The notes under the pieces are model-generated. The model did no database searches. It was not told the origin of the DNA and saw nothing but the letters and a program-made list of their open reading frames with translations. Positions 44,573-56,089 of a DNA stretch of 64,000 nt are shown piece after piece. The DNA comes from an uncultured Sphingomonadaceae bacterium (lineage in GTDB: Bacteria; Pseudomonadota; Alphaproteobacteria; Sphingomonadales; Sphingomonadaceae). The stretch is taken from the NCBI GenBank assembly GCA_947504025.1, contig CANNFX010000001.1, positions 1,029,501 through 1,093,500 on the forward strand, in the 5' to 3' direction. Positions within the stretch are counted from its first letter, which is position 1; each line of letters opens with the position of its first letter. Made by a program: the position numbers and the translations under genes.

Positions 44573-45358
44573 ATGATTTCTGCCCTTGCACTTGCATTTC
44601 TGGTCCAAACCGCCCCGCCCACGGCCACTGACGCAAGGCTGACCCTGTGCCTCGAAGCTGCCCGCACCGATCCGGCAACAGCTATCGCGCAGGCCGGAGA
44701 ATGGCTCGCGGAAACGGACAGCACGGGCGTTGCAAATGCCGAACAATGCCTAGGCACGGCCTATACTCGGCTACTCAAATGGGAGGCCTCGGAAGAGGCT
44801 TTTATGCGCGCCCGTGAGGCAGTGCCCGACGTACTTCATCTGCGCCGATCGAGACTAGCCGCGATGGCTGGTAACGCGGCACTCGCTGGCAACCGGGCGG
44901 AAGCGGCGTTGACGCATTTCACCACGGCGCTAGCAGACGGCGAGGAGGCGGGGCTGGATGGAATGACTGGCATGATTTCGATCGACCGGGCCCGCGCATT
45001 GGTCGCACTCGGCCGCGAGGAAGAGGCGGGCGAAGCCCTCGAACGAGCCCGCCGCGAAGCACCGCAGGATCCGCAGACATGGCTGCTTTCAGCGACTCTG
45101 GCACGGCGGACACAGGACCTGTCGGCAGCGCAGCCCTATATCCAAACGGCCGCCGCGCTCGCCCCTGATGATCCCGAGATCGGGCTGGAAGCTGGCGTGA
45201 TTGCCATCCTGTCTGGCCGCGAGGAATCAGCAAGAAAAAGCTGGCAATCGGTCCTCGTCACAGCTCGCGGAACACGGTTTGCTCAAACTGCGGCATCCTA
45301 CCTTGAGCAGCTTGGTGATGCGCCAGCTCCAAGCCCTTCGCAAGAGACCGGGCGTTGA
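44573..45358 (+). CDS. Tetratricopeptide-repeat protein, exported
   Basis: A 261-residue protein with a signal-like start (ISALALAFLVQTAPPTA) and repeated helical pairs of TPR type between about residues 45 and 250 (RLLKWEASEEAFMRAREAVP, AEAALTHFTTALADGEEAG, EEEAGEALERARREAPQDPQ). TPRs mediate protein-protein contact; partner unknown. It ends with a stop that overlaps the TTG start of the LLM oxidoreductase, so the two are coupled. Confidence 0.8.
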   Translation: MISALALAFLVQTAPPTATDARLTLCLEAARTDPATAIAQAGEWLAETDSTGVANAEQCLGTAYTRLLKWEASEEAFMRAREAVPDVLHLRRSRLAAMAGNAALAGNRAEAALTHFTTALADGEEAGLDGMTGMISIDRARALVALGREEEAGEALERARREAPQDPQTWLLSATLARRTQDLSAAQPYIQTAAALAPDDPEIGLEAGVIAILSGREESARKSWQSVLVTARGTRFAQTAASYLEQLGDAPAPSPSQETGR

Positions 45359-46341
45359 GCGTATCTCTATCGGTACTGGACCTCGTTCCAATCCGTGAAG
45401 GCGGGACGGTGCGCGATGCCATTGCCCAGACGACTGACCTCGCGAAGGTCGCTGAAGACGTGGGATATGAGCGATTCTGGATCGCCGAACATCATGCGAT
45501 GGACGGAATCGCTGGCGGTGCAGCAGCTGTAGTTTTGTCGGCCATTGGTCATGCAACCTCAACAATTCGTATCGGATCGGGCGGGATTATGCTGCCCAAC
45601 CACAACCCCTTCGTAATAGCCGAACAATTTGGCACGCTCGACGCGCTATTCCCCGGCAGGGTCGACCTGGGCCTTGGCCGTGCACCGGGCGCCGATGGCC
45701 GAATTGCCACCGCTTTTCGCAAGAATTTGGCACAAGCTGCCGAACATTTCCCGCAGGATGTGGTCGAGCTACGCGCTCTGCTGACAGGCGAGCCTGAACT
45801 GGCCCTCAAGGCGACACCGGGACATGGGTCAAATGTTGAAATGTGGATGCTAGGGTCTAGCCTGTTCGGCGCACAGCTCGCGGCGCAATTGGGCATGCCC
45901 TATGCTTTCGCGAGCCATTTTGCGCCCGATCATCTGGATGCAGCACTCGCGCTTTATCGCAGGAATTTCACACCGTCCGAAGCTCTGGATAGACCGCATG
46001 TTATGGCAGCGATGACGGTGATTGCCGCTGACGACGACGAAGAAGCACAGCTTCTGGCATCTTCACTCGAGCAAAGTTTTGTCAGACTTCGTACCGGCAA
46101 TCCAGGCAAGCTCCCGCCGCCGGTTAAAGGCTACCGAGATACGCTCCCCTCACCAGCACGGGCGATGCTTGAGCATATCGGACAGGCTCGTGCAGTTGGC
46201 TCACCCGAAACTGTTCGCGGTGCGATTGACGCCTTTGCCCAACGTACGGGGGCTGACGAGATAATTGTGTCGGGCGCAACTTTTGACGTTGCTGCCCGAA
46301 ACCGCTCACTCGCCCTAACGATGGAGGCCGTGCAAGGCTAA
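45355..46341 (+). CDS. LLM-class flavin-dependent oxidoreductase
   Basis: A 328-residue luciferase-like monooxygenase of the MsnO8 type, starting at TTG 45355. Typical features: SLSVLDLVPIREGGT at the start, FWIAEHHAMDGIAGGAAAV, IRIGSGGIMLPNHNPFVIAEQFGTLDALFPGRVDLGLGRAPG, and MLGSSLFGAQLAAQLGMPYAFASHF. It uses reduced flavin; the substrate is not known for this group. The gene is translationally coupled to the TPR gene. Confidence 0.92.
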   Translation: MSVSLSVLDLVPIREGGTVRDAIAQTTDLAKVAEDVGYERFWIAEHHAMDGIAGGAAAVVLSAIGHATSTIRIGSGGIMLPNHNPFVIAEQFGTLDALFPGRVDLGLGRAPGADGRIATAFRKNLAQAAEHFPQDVVELRALLTGEPELALKATPGHGSNVEMWMLGSSLFGAQLAAQLGMPYAFASHFAPDHLDAALALYRRNFTPSEALDRPHVMAAMTVIAADDDEEAQLLASSLEQSFVRLRTGNPGKLPPPVKGYRDTLPSPARAMLEHIGQARAVGSPETVRGAIDAFAQRTGADEIIVSGATFDVAARNRSLALTMEAVQG

Positions 46342-46530
46342 GTGAGCGGAAATGGCGTCCATCTGCAAGCAAACGAACAGTTAGGGCTTGGCCGAAAACC
46401 AACGGGCAAACCGGATCGTAGAAGGGACCAACCTAATGACCGACCCGGTGTGCCTGCGTACTTTATAGAGGCCGATCATACCAAACGGGCGCAAAGCAAA
46501 AAATACGCAGAATGCCGTCTTGCCCACCCC

Positions 46531-46547
46531 TGATAGGAAGCCTATCA
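46531..46547. promoter_or_regulatory. Perfect palindrome upstream of the NAD-GDH gene
   Basis: TGATAGG-AAG-CCTATCA, 7-base arms with a 3-base centre, in the 279-base gap between the LLM gene and gdhB and 74 bases ahead of the chosen gdhB start. No T-run follows on either strand, so an operator is more likely than a terminator. Nothing else notable is seen in that gap. Confidence 0.4.
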
Positions 46548-46620
46548 AACGCAATATAGTTGCGTGCGTAACCGGCTTGGATTCTGGGCGCCTGACAACC
46601 TCGCAGATGGAGCGTTTGGA

Positions 46621-49600
46621 ATGGCGGGTATGGGCAAGTTTAAATCGTCCAAGCTAGTGGGTGCACTATCAGCACAAATTCGCGATTCACTGTTGCCGGG
46701 CGACACGCCCTTTACCGATGAAGAGCTGAGCGAAGCTGCCTCGCTATTGCTGGAAACCGCCAAAGTGCGCGCGAATGGCGATCCTGCTATCGCTATGGAA
46801 ACTGGCATCAGCGAAACCAGTAATGCATCTGAATCCCGCCGCGTGATGCGGATCGCCATTATCAATAATGATATGCCGTTTTTGGTCGATTCAATCGCCG
46901 CGACCGTCGCAGCACAAAGCCTCACGATCGACCGTTTGGTACATCCAGTTGTCGGGACCGAGCGTGACGCCAAGGGTGCTTTAAAGGCCTTGAAGGATCA
47001 TAAAGACGCCAACGGGCATGGGCGCCGCGAGTCGATGATCTATCTCGAGACCAGCCGTGTCGACGCCCGCCAACGTTCCGCTTTGCGCAAGGCACTCGAC
47101 GCAACCTTGGTCGATGTTCATGCCGCCGTTTCGGATTGGCCAAAATTGCAAGACCTCATGCGCGAAGATGCCGTTGCGCTAGGCAAAACTGAAGGCGCCG
47201 ATTTGCTGCGTTGGCTCAACGCTGGAATGTTAACCCAGCTCGGCCACCTCACTAGAAAGCGTGATGGCAGCTATTCCCAACTGCTCGGGATATGTCGCCG
47301 ATCGGCCAAAGGGCTTTTGGCTGATGCTTCGTATGATCGTGCCTTTGAATGGTTTGAAAAATTTGAAGGTGGTCCGAAAGCTTGCGCCCCACTCATCATC
47401 AAAGCGAACCGACTCGCCAATGTGCACCGCCGTGTGCCGCTGGATCTGTTTATCGTGCCGGTGATGGAAGACGATAAAGTCGTCGCACTTTCAATTCATG
47501 CAGGTGTCTGGACCAGTGCCGCGCTGGCTGCACCGCCGCGCGACATTCCTGTGATGCGAACCAGCTTAGAAACACTGATGAATAAGTTCGACTTTAATCC
47601 AGGAGGGCACGCCGCTAAATCCCTGATCCACGCGTTGACAACCTTACCGCACGACCTTGCCATTGGATTCACCGAAGAAGAGCTGGGGCAAGTGTCGAGC
47701 GCCATCATGAGCCTCGTCGACCGTCCGAGGCCACGCCTTTCGCTGGTTCAAACGCCGCTAGGTCGCCACCTGTTCGCCTTTGTCTGGCTGCCACGTGACA
47801 TGCTGTCGACGCAGGTTCGCTTGCGTATCCGTGATCTGCTTTTGGAAGGCGCCGGCGCCGAGCTGATCGATTGGAGCTTACAGGTGGAAGAGGGGGCGCT
47901 CGCCACTTTACGCTATGTGCTCGATATTCGCGGCGGCAAGGCACTGCCCGATCAAGCAGATCTCGAAAGCCAATTGCAAGCTATGCTGCGCGGTTGGGGT
48001 GATGCAGTTGAGGCAGAACTAGCCGACGACGGCGAAGAAGGCGGCAGGACAGTGGCTATTGCCGCGCGATATGCCGAAGCATTCCCTCAAGCTTACCGTG
48101 ACGAATATGGTCCTGCCGAAGCCGCTCGCGATATTCGCCGGTTGCGCGGCCTGAACATTGATGCTGGTGCTTCGAAAAATGATGAACCGTTGCGCGACGC
48201 GCGGCTCTATAAGATGGAGGGTGACGACGATAACCGTCTGCGGTTGAAGATATACCAACAGGCTGGTTCGATTTCGTTGTCCGACACGGTTCCCGCGTTG
48301 GAAAACTTCGGCTTCCACGTGTTAACTGAACTGCCGACTGATCTCGATGAGGGCGAACTTGGATCAATCCATGATTTTACGCTCGCATTGGCCGATGGTG
48401 TTGAGGCACAGCCATTGCTCGAACGTGCTGATGCGATCGAGCATGCGATTGCCAATGTGCTTAATGGTGTGGCGGAGGATGATCCCTTTAACCGCCTTGT
48501 GGTTGGCACAGGGCTGACCTCACTGGAGGCCAACGGATTGCGGGCTTTCTATCGCTATTTGCGGCAGGCCGGCATGGGCTTTACCATCTACACGGTTGTC
48601 GACGCATTGCGCCGCGCGCCAGCCGTAACCCGCTCATTACTCGACTATTTTATCGCGCGGCATGATCCCGATTTCAAGGGAAACCGGGATGAAGCTTCTG
48701 CCGATGCACAGGCGGCAATGAAGCGCGGATTGATCAAGGTGTCGGCAATCAATGATGATCGCCTTCTGCGCCTTTACCAATCTTTGGCCGAAGCGATTCT
48801 GCGCACCAATGCCTTCTCACCGGCATCGATGGAAGCGCTGGCCTTTAAGATCGATTCCTCGCTTGTCCCGAACTTGCCAAGGCCCGTGCCCTGGCGTGAA
48901 ATCTGGGTCTATTCGCGCCGTGTAGAAGGCATTCATTTGCGCGCTGGTCCCGTCGCGCGCGGGGGCTTGCGCTGGTCCGACCGGCGCGATGACTTCCGCA
49001 CAGAAATTCTCGGCCTGATGAAAGCGCAGCGGGTAAAAAACGCAGTTATCGTCCCAACCGGTGCGAAGGGCGGTTTCTATCCCAAGCAATTGCCCGACCC
49101 GGCAAGCGACCGCGAAGGCTGGGCCGCAGAAGGAAAGGCAAGTTACGAACTTTTCATCCGCACCTTATTGTCAGTGACTGACGATTATGACGGCGAGAAA
49201 CTGCGGCACCCTGAACGTGTGGTCATCCATGATGGTGAAGACCCCTATTTCGTGGTCGCTGCCGACAAGGGCACAGCCAGCTTCTCCGACGTCGCCAATG
49301 CTATTGCCGAAAAACGCGGCTTCTGGCTCGACGATGCCTTCGCCAGCGGGGGCTCCAATGGCTATGACCACAAGGCGATGGGCATCACTGCACGCGGCGC
49401 ATGGGTCTCAGTCCAACGCCACTTCCTCGAAATGGGCATCGACGTACAAAAAGACCCGGTTCAAGTTGTGGGCTGCGGCGATATGTCCGGCGACGTCTTC
49501 GGCAACGGCATGCTGCTGTCCAAAGCGATCAAGCTGGTCGCAGCCTTCGATCACCGCCACATCTTCATCGATCCCGATCCAGACCCGGCGAAAAGCTGGA

Positions 49601-51351
49601 AGGAACGCAATCGCTTGTTCCAATTACCCCGGTCAAGCTGGGAAGATTATGATGAAAAACTGATCTCGCGCGGCGGCGGCGTCTTTTCGCGCAGCTCCAA
49701 AACCATCAAACTGTCGGTCGCGGCACAAAAGGCGCTGGGAACAGACAATAGCGAGATAGATCCCGAGACGTTGATTTCGATTATCATGAAGTCTCCTACC
49801 GACCTGATCTGGTTCGGCGGGATAGGGACATACATAAAAGCCAGCCGTGAGAATAACGTTCAGGTCGGCGATCCCGGCAACGATTCTTTGCGGGTCGATG
49901 CATCTGATCTACGAGCCAAGGTTATCGGTGAAGGGGCCAATCTGGGAGTCACGCAAGCGGGCCGCATTGAATTCGCGCTTAATGGCGGACGGCTAAACAC
50001 CGACTTCATCGACAATTCGGCAGGTGTCGATTGTTCGGATAATGAGGTCAATATTAAGATCGCACTCACTGCACCGCGCCAGTCGGGTAAACTGTCCGAG
50101 AAGAAGCGCAACGAACTGCTCGAATCCATGACTGACGAGGTCGGTGATATCGTGCTGGAGGATAATCGCCTTCAGGCCCTCGCCCTATCGGTCGCCCAAG
50201 TTGGCGGAGCCAAAAGCATGGCATCGCACCTTCGTTTGATCGAAAAGCTGGAGGAGTCCGGCTATCTTGATCGCAAGACGGAAGGACTGGCTGATGGGGA
50301 AACGTTGTCACGCCGGGCGAGCGATCATCAGGGCCTTACTCGTCCTGAACTAGCCGTATTGCTCAGTTCAACCAAATTGGCATTGCAAGATGCCATCGAG
50401 GCCAGTCAACTACCAAGCGATCCCGGGATGCTCGGATATCTGATCAGCTACTTCCCTGAACCAATGCGCGAAAAATATCGTAAAGCAATCGAGGACCACA
50501 GGTTGCGGAACGAAATTATCGCGACGGCCCTCGCCAACCGGATCGTCAACCGCATGGGTATCGTTCATCCTTTCGAATTGGCTGAAGAAGAAGGAACCGG
50601 CTTGGCACAGGTCGCCAGCGCATTTGTTGCAGCCGAACGCCTCTTCGATTTCGCGGGCCTTTGGTCAGCACTCGAAGGTGCTGCCATGCCTGAAAATGCA
50701 CGCCTCCGCCTGTTTGACCGAGCTGCAGCAGGCATGGGCAATTTGGTGGCCGACCTGCTTCGGGCAGGAGCCAGCAGCGCCCTGCCTTCAGAACTGGAAA
50801 CACAGCTTTCAAAGGGCATTACCGCACTTCGTGAACTGACTGGCAGCCACCTAGCTGCGGAATCGCGAAATCAGTCGGACAAGTTACGCGGCGAACTCAC
50901 CGATTGCGGTGCACCGGAAAAGGAAGCGTCAAAAGTGACGCATCTATTCGAAATGGATGGTGCAGTCGGCATTGCTAGCCTCGCAAAAAGGGCTGAAATC
51001 GATCCGCGCAAACTGACCGCAGCCTTCACCAGCCTTGGTGAAACGCTCGGCCTCGACTGGGCACAGGCGGTTGCAGCCATGATGAACCCGTCTGATGTTT
51101 GGGAACGTATGCTGGTCTCTGGACTTGCCCGTGACTTCCAGCAAATGAGGCTAGAATTCCTGCGGCGGGTCACACGCCGAAAAGGCGGGAAAGCAAACCC
51201 ATCCGCTGCGGTCGACAACTGGATCAACGACAATAAGGAATCGGTCCGCCAATTCCGCTCGATGATAACGCGCGCGCAGTCGCAATCGCGGGTTGCGCCA
51301 GCAATGCTAGCGCAGATAGCCAGTCAGGCCCGCAACCTGCTCGGCCGCTAG
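46621..51351 (+). CDS. gdhB: NAD-specific glutamate dehydrogenase, 180-kDa class
   Basis: Very large glutamate dehydrogenase, 1576 residues, deaminating glutamate to 2-oxoglutarate. The N-terminal half holds regulatory ACT-like segments ([23 protein letters not shown] near residue 75). The catalytic domain lies around 700-1200 with [45 protein letters not shown] (lysine of the active site), [36 protein letters not shown] and [12 protein letters not shown]. The C-terminal helical region is complete. GGAG sits ahead of ATG 46621; the frame is open to a GTG at 46564. No frameshift. Confidence 0.97.
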   Translation: MAGMGKFKSSKLVGALSAQIRDSLLPGDTPFTDEELSEAASLLLETAKVRANGDPAIAMETGISETSNASESRRVMRIAIINNDMPFLVDSIAATVAAQSLTIDRLVHPVVGTERDAKGALKALKDHKDANGHGRRESMIYLETSRVDARQRSALRKALDATLVDVHAAVSDWPKLQDLMREDAVALGKTEGADLLRWLNAGMLTQLGHLTRKRDGSYSQLLGICRRSAKGLLADASYDRAFEWFEKFEGGPKACAPLIIKANRLANVHRRVPLDLFIVPVMEDDKVVALSIHAGVWTSAALAAPPRDIPVMRTSLETLMNKFDFNPGGHAAKSLIHALTTLPHDLAIGFTEEELGQVSSAIMSLVDRPRPRLSLVQTPLGRHLFAFVWLPRDMLSTQVRLRIRDLLLEGAGAELIDWSLQVEEGALATLRYVLDIRGGKALPDQADLESQLQAMLRGWGDAVEAELADDGEEGGRTVAIAARYAEAFPQAYRDEYGPAEAARDIRRLRGLNIDAGASKNDEPLRDARLYKMEGDDDNRLRLKIYQQAGSISLSDTVPALENFGFHVLTELPTDLDEGELGSIHDFTLALADGVEAQPLLERADAIEHAIANVLNGVAEDDPFNRLVVGTGLTSLEANGLRAFYRYLRQAGMGFTIYTVVDALRRAPAVTRSLLDYFIARHDPDFKGNRDEASADAQAAMKRGLIKVSAINDDRLLRLYQSLAEAILRTNAFSPASMEALAFKIDSSLVPNLPRPVPWREIWVYSRRVEGIHLRAGPVARGGLRWSDRRDDFRTEILGLMKAQRVKNAVIVPTGAKGGFYPKQLPDPASDREGWAAEGKASYELFIRTLLSVTDDYDGEKLRHPERVVIHDGEDPYFVVAADKGTASFSDVANAIAEKRGFWLDDAFASGGSNGYDHKAMGITARGAWVSVQRHFLEMGIDVQKDPVQVVGCGDMSGDVFGNGMLLSKAIKLVAAFDHRHIFIDPDPDPAKSWKERNRLFQLPRSSWEDYDEKLISRGGGVFSRSSKTIKLSVAAQKALGTDNSEIDPETLISIIMKSPTDLIWFGGIGTYIKASRENNVQVGDPGNDSLRVDASDLRAKVIGEGANLGVTQAGRIEFALNGGRLNTDFIDNSAGVDCSDNEVNIKIALTAPRQSGKLSEKKRNELLESMTDEVGDIVLEDNRLQALALSVAQVGGAKSMASHLRLIEKLEESGYLDRKTEGLADGETLSRRASDHQGLTRPELAVLLSSTKLALQDAIEASQLPSDPGMLGYLISYFPEPMREKYRKAIEDHRLRNEIIATALANRIVNRMGIVHPFELAEEEGTGLAQVASAFVAAERLFDFAGLWSALEGAAMPENARLRLFDRAAAGMGNLVADLLRAGASSALPSELETQLSKGITALRELTGSHLAAESRNQSDKLRGELTDCGAPEKEASKVTHLFEMDGAVGIASLAKRAEIDPRKLTAAFTSLGETLGLDWAQAVAAMMNPSDVWERMLVSGLARDFQQMRLEFLRRVTRRKGGKANPSAAVDNWINDNKESVRQFRSMITRAQSQSRVAPAMLAQIASQARNLLGR

Positions 51352-51410
51352 AAAACGGAAAAATTGGGGGTAGCCTTGGCTTCGGGTCCGCTTTCCGCCA
51401 GATAGCCCCG

Positions 51411-52637
51411 ATGGAACATGCAGATGTCATAATTGTCGGCTCCGGCCACGGCGGCGCCAGTGCGGCTATTGCCTTGCGGCAACAGGGTTTCGAAGGGTCG
51501 ATCATGATGATTGGGCGGGATAATAACCTGCCCTATGAACGGCCGCCACTATCGAAGGAATACCTGTCCGGCACAAAGCCGTTTGAACGTATCCTGATCC
51601 GGCCCGAAGCATTTTGGACCGAACGCAATGTGACCTTGCGGCTGGGCAATGCGGTTTCCGCCATTGATCCTGTCGCCCACACAGTCACGCTCTCCGACAA
51701 GTCGGAAATCCGTTATAACTCGCTAATCTGGTCCGCTGGCGGCAATCCGCGCCGAATGTCCTGCGCAGGCTGCGATCTCCAGGGCATCCACACCGTTCGC
51801 GATCTGGCCGATGCCGATCGAATGATGGCGGAGCTGGAAGGCGGATCACGCCATGCGGTCGTAATTGGCGGCGGCTATATCGGGCTTGAGGCAGCGGCAG
51901 TACTAAACAAATTTGAGTGCAAAGTTACGTTGCTGGAAGCGCTACCGCGGGTTTTGTCCCGCGTTGCTGGTGAAGATCTATCGGCTTTTTACGAGGCGGA
52001 ACACCGCGCCCAAGGCGTCGATGTGCGAACCGGCGCAGCAGTCGAGGCCTTTGAAGGTGATGGCGATAAAATTAGCGGTGTCAGGCTTGCGAATGGCGAG
52101 GTAATTCCCGCCAATATAGTAGTAGTAGGTATCGGAATCGTTCCCGCGATTGGCCCACTGATAGCTGCGGGCGCGGCCGGTGCCAACGGTGTCGAAGTCG
52201 ACGAATATTGCCTCACCTCGCTAGAGGATGTTTATGCAATTGGGGACTGTGCCGCACATGCGAACCCTTATGCTGACGGCGCTGTGATCCGGTTGGAATC
52301 TGTACAAAATGCGAATGACATGGCCAAAGTCGCTGCACTTGCAATCATGGGCGAAGGCGAACCGTACAATGCCTTCCCGTGGTTCTGGTCGAACCAATAT
52401 GATCTGAAATTACAAACCGCGGGGCTCAATCTAAATTACGATCAATCCGTCTTACGCGGCGATCCGGCCACTCGTTCATTTTCTGTGATCTATCTCAAGG
52501 ATGGGCGTATGATTGCAATCGACTGCGTCAATTCGGTCAAAGATTATGTGCAAGGCCGCAAATTGATCGAAGCAAACGCTGAACCCGACCCGGAATTGCT
52601 CGGTGATACAGAAACGCCGCTCAAGGAATTGTTGTAA
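51411..52637 (+). CDS. FAD-dependent ferredoxin-type reductase (rhodocoxin/putidaredoxin reductase family)
   Basis: A 408-residue flavoprotein with an FAD-binding [17 protein letters not shown] near residue 11, an NAD-binding [16 protein letters not shown] near 150, a second FAD motif [12 protein letters not shown] near 275, and the reductase C-terminal domain ([16 protein letters not shown]). This is the class that reduces 2Fe-2S ferredoxins for P450s. A CYP153-like gene lies 3.5 kb downstream, so it is a plausible partner, but no ferredoxin gene is in the window. Its 3' end overlaps queG convergently by 17 bases. Confidence 0.9.
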   Translation: MEHADVIIVGSGHGGASAAIALRQQGFEGSIMMIGRDNNLPYERPPLSKEYLSGTKPFERILIRPEAFWTERNVTLRLGNAVSAIDPVAHTVTLSDKSEIRYNSLIWSAGGNPRRMSCAGCDLQGIHTVRDLADADRMMAELEGGSRHAVVIGGGYIGLEAAAVLNKFECKVTLLEALPRVLSRVAGEDLSAFYEAEHRAQGVDVRTGAAVEAFEGDGDKISGVRLANGEVIPANIVVVGIGIVPAIGPLIAAGAAGANGVEVDEYCLTSLEDVYAIGDCAAHANPYADGAVIRLESVQNANDMAKVAALAIMGEGEPYNAFPWFWSNQYDLKLQTAGLNLNYDQSVLRGDPATRSFSVIYLKDGRMIAIDCVNSVKDYVQGRKLIEANAEPDPELLGDTETPLKELL

Positions 52638-53697
52638 GCTGAGCAACAGCCCAGCGCGCCGCCTCTGCCACAACAGGATCGGGATCCAGCAACAGAACGT
52701 TTGCCTGATCCAATAGTGATTGATCGCCGCTGTTCCCCGCGGCGATCAGGCAGTTTCTCACGAAGCGGTCGCGTCCGATCCGCTTGATTGGGCTGCCAGA
52801 AAATAACGCACGAAAGCCCGTATCGTCGAGCGCTAGCAGATCAGCAAGGCGTGGTGCCGCCAGCTCAGCGCGCGAAGAAAACGCCTTGTTCCGCGCTGCA
52901 TGGTCGGCGAATTTGTTCCATGGGCAAACTGCCAGACAATCATCGCAGCCGTAGATACGGTTGCCCATTGGCTTACGGAACTCCTCAGGGATCGGGCCTT
53001 TGTGTTCGATGGTCAGATAGGAAATACAGCGCCGCGCGTCGACTTGATAGGGCGCCGGGAATGCATCGGTCGGACAGGCCGCCTGGCAGGCATTACACGA
53101 TCCGCAGCGGTCATCATGTGGTTCGTCAGGCGTGAAAGGCACTGTGGTGTAAATCGCGCCGAGAAATAGCCAACTGCCATGTTCGCGGTTGACAAGATTC
53201 GAATGTTTGCCCTGCCAGCCGATGCCTGCCGCTTCGCCCAACGGCTTTTCCATTACCGGTGCAGTGTCGACAAAAACCTTGAGTTCTGGCGCATCGATGC
53301 CCGCTCGTTCAGCCTCCGCAACCAGCCAGCGGGCTAATGCTTTAAGCGCCTTCTTCATTGTCACATGATAATCGCCGCCCTGAGCGTAAACCGAAATACG
53401 GGCGTGTTCTCCAGAGTCCTCCAGTGCAAATGGATCGACCGACGGAGCGTAACTCATCCCTAAAGCGATCACGCTTGCAGCCTCAGACCACATGCTCTGC
53501 GGACCTCTTCGGACGTCGGCGCGGGCCTCCATCCATTCCATCTCTCCATGATGGCCTGCCTCCAGCCAGCTATCCAAACGCTCGCCTCGCAGCGGGTCAT
53601 CTTCCGCCGGAGCAAAACCAACTGTCGCAAACCCCAGCGAGTGCGCGTGAGCTATCAGGCGCGCCTTCAGATCATCAAGACATTCGGTATTAACCAA
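52621..53697 (-). CDS. queG: Epoxyqueuosine reductase
   Basis: A 358-residue cobalamin- and iron-sulfur-dependent enzyme for the last step of tRNA queuosine synthesis. The two 4Fe-4S motifs are seen as [12 protein letters not shown] (about residue 195) and [13 protein letters not shown] (about 250), with the family segments [48 protein letters not shown], and a short HEAT-like C-terminus. The start is a TTG with GGGAG upstream. Confidence 0.95.
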   Translation of the reverse strand: MVNTECLDDLKARLIAHAHSLGFATVGFAPAEDDPLRGERLDSWLEAGHHGEMEWMEARADVRRGPQSMWSEAASVIALGMSYAPSVDPFALEDSGEHARISVYAQGGDYHVTMKKALKALARWLVAEAERAGIDAPELKVFVDTAPVMEKPLGEAAGIGWQGKHSNLVNREHGSWLFLGAIYTTVPFTPDEPHDDRCGSCNACQAACPTDAFPAPYQVDARRCISYLTIEHKGPIPEEFRKPMGNRIYGCDDCLAVCPWNKFADHAARNKAFSSRAELAAPRLADLLALDDTGFRALFSGSPIKRIGRDRFVRNCLIAAGNSGDQSLLDQANVLLLDPDPVVAEAARWAVAQLTTIP

Positions 53698-53741
53698 CTT
53701 CGCTGTTGCTCCCGTTCACTAGTCAGGGTTAATCGCCCAGT

Positions 53742-54755
53742 ATGGATAGCGCGCTAGGCGATCAGTCCCTTTCGGGCAATGCGGTGGATAGTACACCAGA
53801 AACACCTCCGGCTACTCGGCCAGCGGCAATAGAGGCGCGCGGGCTCGTCAAACGATTCGACGGAACGTTGGCAGTCGGCGGTGTCGACATCACAGTGCCC
53901 GAGGGCGCGATCTACGGTATCCTTGGCCCTAATGGCGCTGGCAAGACCACTACATTGAGGATGCTGCTGGGCATTATCGACCCGGATGAGGGCACACGCA
54001 AAGTGCTCGGAACCGACAGGCCATATGATATCGCACGGCAGATCGGATATTTGCCGGAAGAACGCGGCCTATACCCATCCATGAAGGCCTATGAGGCCAT
54101 CGCATTCATGGGTGCACTACGCGGCGTCCCACTGAAAGAAGGCCGCAAGCGTGGCCGCGAATTGCTTGAGGCACACGGCCTTGGCCACGCCGCCGAACGC
54201 CAAATCCGCCAATTGTCAAAAGGCATGGCACAGACTGTCCAACTGCTTGGAACGTTGGTTCACAAGCCAAAGCTCGTCGTGTTGGACGAGCCCTTTTCTG
54301 GTCTCGATGCAATTAATCAGGGCAAGTTGGAAAATATGATCCGCGAGATGGCGGCTGAAGGCACGACCGTCATTTTCTCCACCCATGTGATCGCCCATGC
54401 AGAAAGGCTGTGCGAAAGCATTGCAATCATCGCTGGCGGCAAAGTTCCATTTGCCGGACAAGTTGCCGAAGCCCGGGACCGCATTCCTGCGCAAGTACGG
54501 CTCGAAACCCGTGAAGAGGGGGGCGCATGGCGAGCTGCTCTGCCGGATGACGCCCGCCGCGAAGGCAGTTTCTGGAACTTCTCGCTTCCCGAAAGCGGGG
54601 TCGAACCACTGCTTCGGGCGTTGATCGAGGGAGAGGCGGGCATCTTGTCGCTATCCATAGAACGCGCAGGGCTGCACGATGCCTTCGTGGCAATTGCCGG
54701 GGAAGCAGCAGCACGCGAACTCGAGGCTGATCGCCAGGCGGAGCTCAATACATGA
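53742..54755 (+). CDS. ABC transporter ATP-binding protein (NatA-like)
   Basis: A 337-residue ATPase of the ABC-2 exporter class. Walker A GPNGAGKTTTLRMLLG (about residue 65), signature-like LSKGMAQTVQL (about 160; LSKGM in place of LSGGQ, as in NatA proteins), Walker B LVVLDEPFSGLD and the H-loop STHVIAHAE are in order. A DUF4162-type C-terminal domain follows. Its stop overlaps the permease gene by 4 bases. Substrate unknown; NatA-type systems export ions or drugs. Confidence 0.92.
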   Translation: MDSALGDQSLSGNAVDSTPETPPATRPAAIEARGLVKRFDGTLAVGGVDITVPEGAIYGILGPNGAGKTTTLRMLLGIIDPDEGTRKVLGTDRPYDIARQIGYLPEERGLYPSMKAYEAIAFMGALRGVPLKEGRKRGRELLEAHGLGHAAERQIRQLSKGMAQTVQLLGTLVHKPKLVVLDEPFSGLDAINQGKLENMIREMAAEGTTVIFSTHVIAHAERLCESIAIIAGGKVPFAGQVAEARDRIPAQVRLETREEGGAWRAALPDDARREGSFWNFSLPESGVEPLLRALIEGEAGILSLSIERAGLHDAFVAIAGEAAARELEADRQAELNT

Positions 54756-56008
54756 ACCGCAATGTGACCACTCCGGGCCGCCTATCGATCTGGCAAGCCG
54801 CGTTCGTGATCGCCCGACGCGACTTTGTGGCAATCCTGTTCAGCCGAACATTCCTGTTCTTCCTGCTCGGTCCGCTATTTCCGATTGTCGTCGGCATCGC
54901 AGCTGGCGGCATCGGTCAGCAAGTGGCTGCGGGTGTATCAGACCCCGTTATCGGCGTGGCGATGGAGCAGGCAGATACAGAAGCGATGCTGGCAGCGCGT
55001 GAAGGGTTGGAGCAGGACCTCGGAACAGTTCTACCGCCGATGGAGGCCATCAGTTTACCGGCCGATGGCAGTCCTTACGATCCGCAAGTGCAGCTAGCAA
55101 AAAGCAGCGGAGACCTTGCTGCAATCATTACCGGCACGCCCACTGAACCCGTGTTGACTGCGACAGAGGACCGGGCGGCGCGCTGGAAAGGGCGCGTGGG
55201 CTTGATTGCTGGCACCGCATTGGCGCAAGGGCCGCCAGATTTCCCCAATGTCGCCACGCAAACCGTCGCCACGAGCGGGGCGAGCGAAAAGCGCAGCCGC
55301 GTTACAACCGCCCAAATCGGACAAACTCTACTGTTCCTGCTCACGATGCTCCTGGCCGGAATGGTGCTGTCCAACCTGGTCGAGGAAAAAGCCAATAAGA
55401 TCATCGAAATTCTCGCGGCTGCGATCCCGATGGATGCTGTATTCCTAGGTAAGCTATTTGCGATGCTGGGAGTTTCAATGGTTGGAATCAGCGTCTGGGG
55501 AGGCTCCGCGGCCATCCTGCTGGCATTCAACCCGATTACTGCACCCCTGCCTGAACCGGCAGTCGGCTGGCCGCTCTTCGTGACCTTTGGAATCATATAC
55601 TTCGCAATGGGTTATCTGCTGATCGGTTCGGTATTCCTCGCCATCGGATCAATGGCCGCAACTGTGCGCGAAGTGCAGACGATGTCGATGCCGGTCACGA
55701 TGCTCCAGCTGATCAACTTCTTCTTCGCCAGCTATGCAATGGCGCATCAGAACACAGCGGCTGAATATGCCGCGATTGCCTTCCCTCTCAGCTCACCCTT
55801 CGCAATGCTCGCCCGCGCGGCACAACAACCCGAGATCTGGCCACATCTGGCTGCGCTCACCTGGCAAACGATTTGGGTCGCAATCTTCATCAGGTTGGGC
55901 GCGGGCCTATTCCGCCGACGCGTGATGAAATCCGGCCCGCAAGGCGTAAAGCAGCGGCGGTGGTGGCAGCGCAAGAAGCCTGCAACACAGGTTGCACCTA
56001 GCAACTGA
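54752..56008 (+). CDS. ABC-2 type transporter permease (NatB-like)
   Basis: A 418-residue membrane partner of the upstream ATPase. One N-terminal helix (TFLFFLLGPLFPIVVGIAAGG) is followed by a periplasmic domain of about 140 residues and five or more helices from residue 190. Typical motifs are LVEEKANKIIEILAAAIPMDAVFLGKL and MPVTMLQLINFFFASY. The basic C-terminus is cytoplasmic. The P450 gene follows after 81 bases and is probably independent. Confidence 0.92.
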   Translation: MNRNVTTPGRLSIWQAAFVIARRDFVAILFSRTFLFFLLGPLFPIVVGIAAGGIGQQVAAGVSDPVIGVAMEQADTEAMLAAREGLEQDLGTVLPPMEAISLPADGSPYDPQVQLAKSSGDLAAIITGTPTEPVLTATEDRAARWKGRVGLIAGTALAQGPPDFPNVATQTVATSGASEKRSRVTTAQIGQTLLFLLTMLLAGMVLSNLVEEKANKIIEILAAAIPMDAVFLGKLFAMLGVSMVGISVWGGSAAILLAFNPITAPLPEPAVGWPLFVTFGIIYFAMGYLLIGSVFLAIGSMAATVREVQTMSMPVTMLQLINFFFASYAMAHQNTAAEYAAIAFPLSSPFAMLARAAQQPEIWPHLAALTWQTIWVAIFIRLGAGLFRRRVMKSGPQGVKQRRWWQRKKPATQVAPSN

Positions 56009-56089
56009 CTATTGACATTGAGGTAAGTAAGTTCAGACTGTCTGCGACGATTCTGCGGCACAAAGACCGCGGAACAGGAGAGACTGAAC

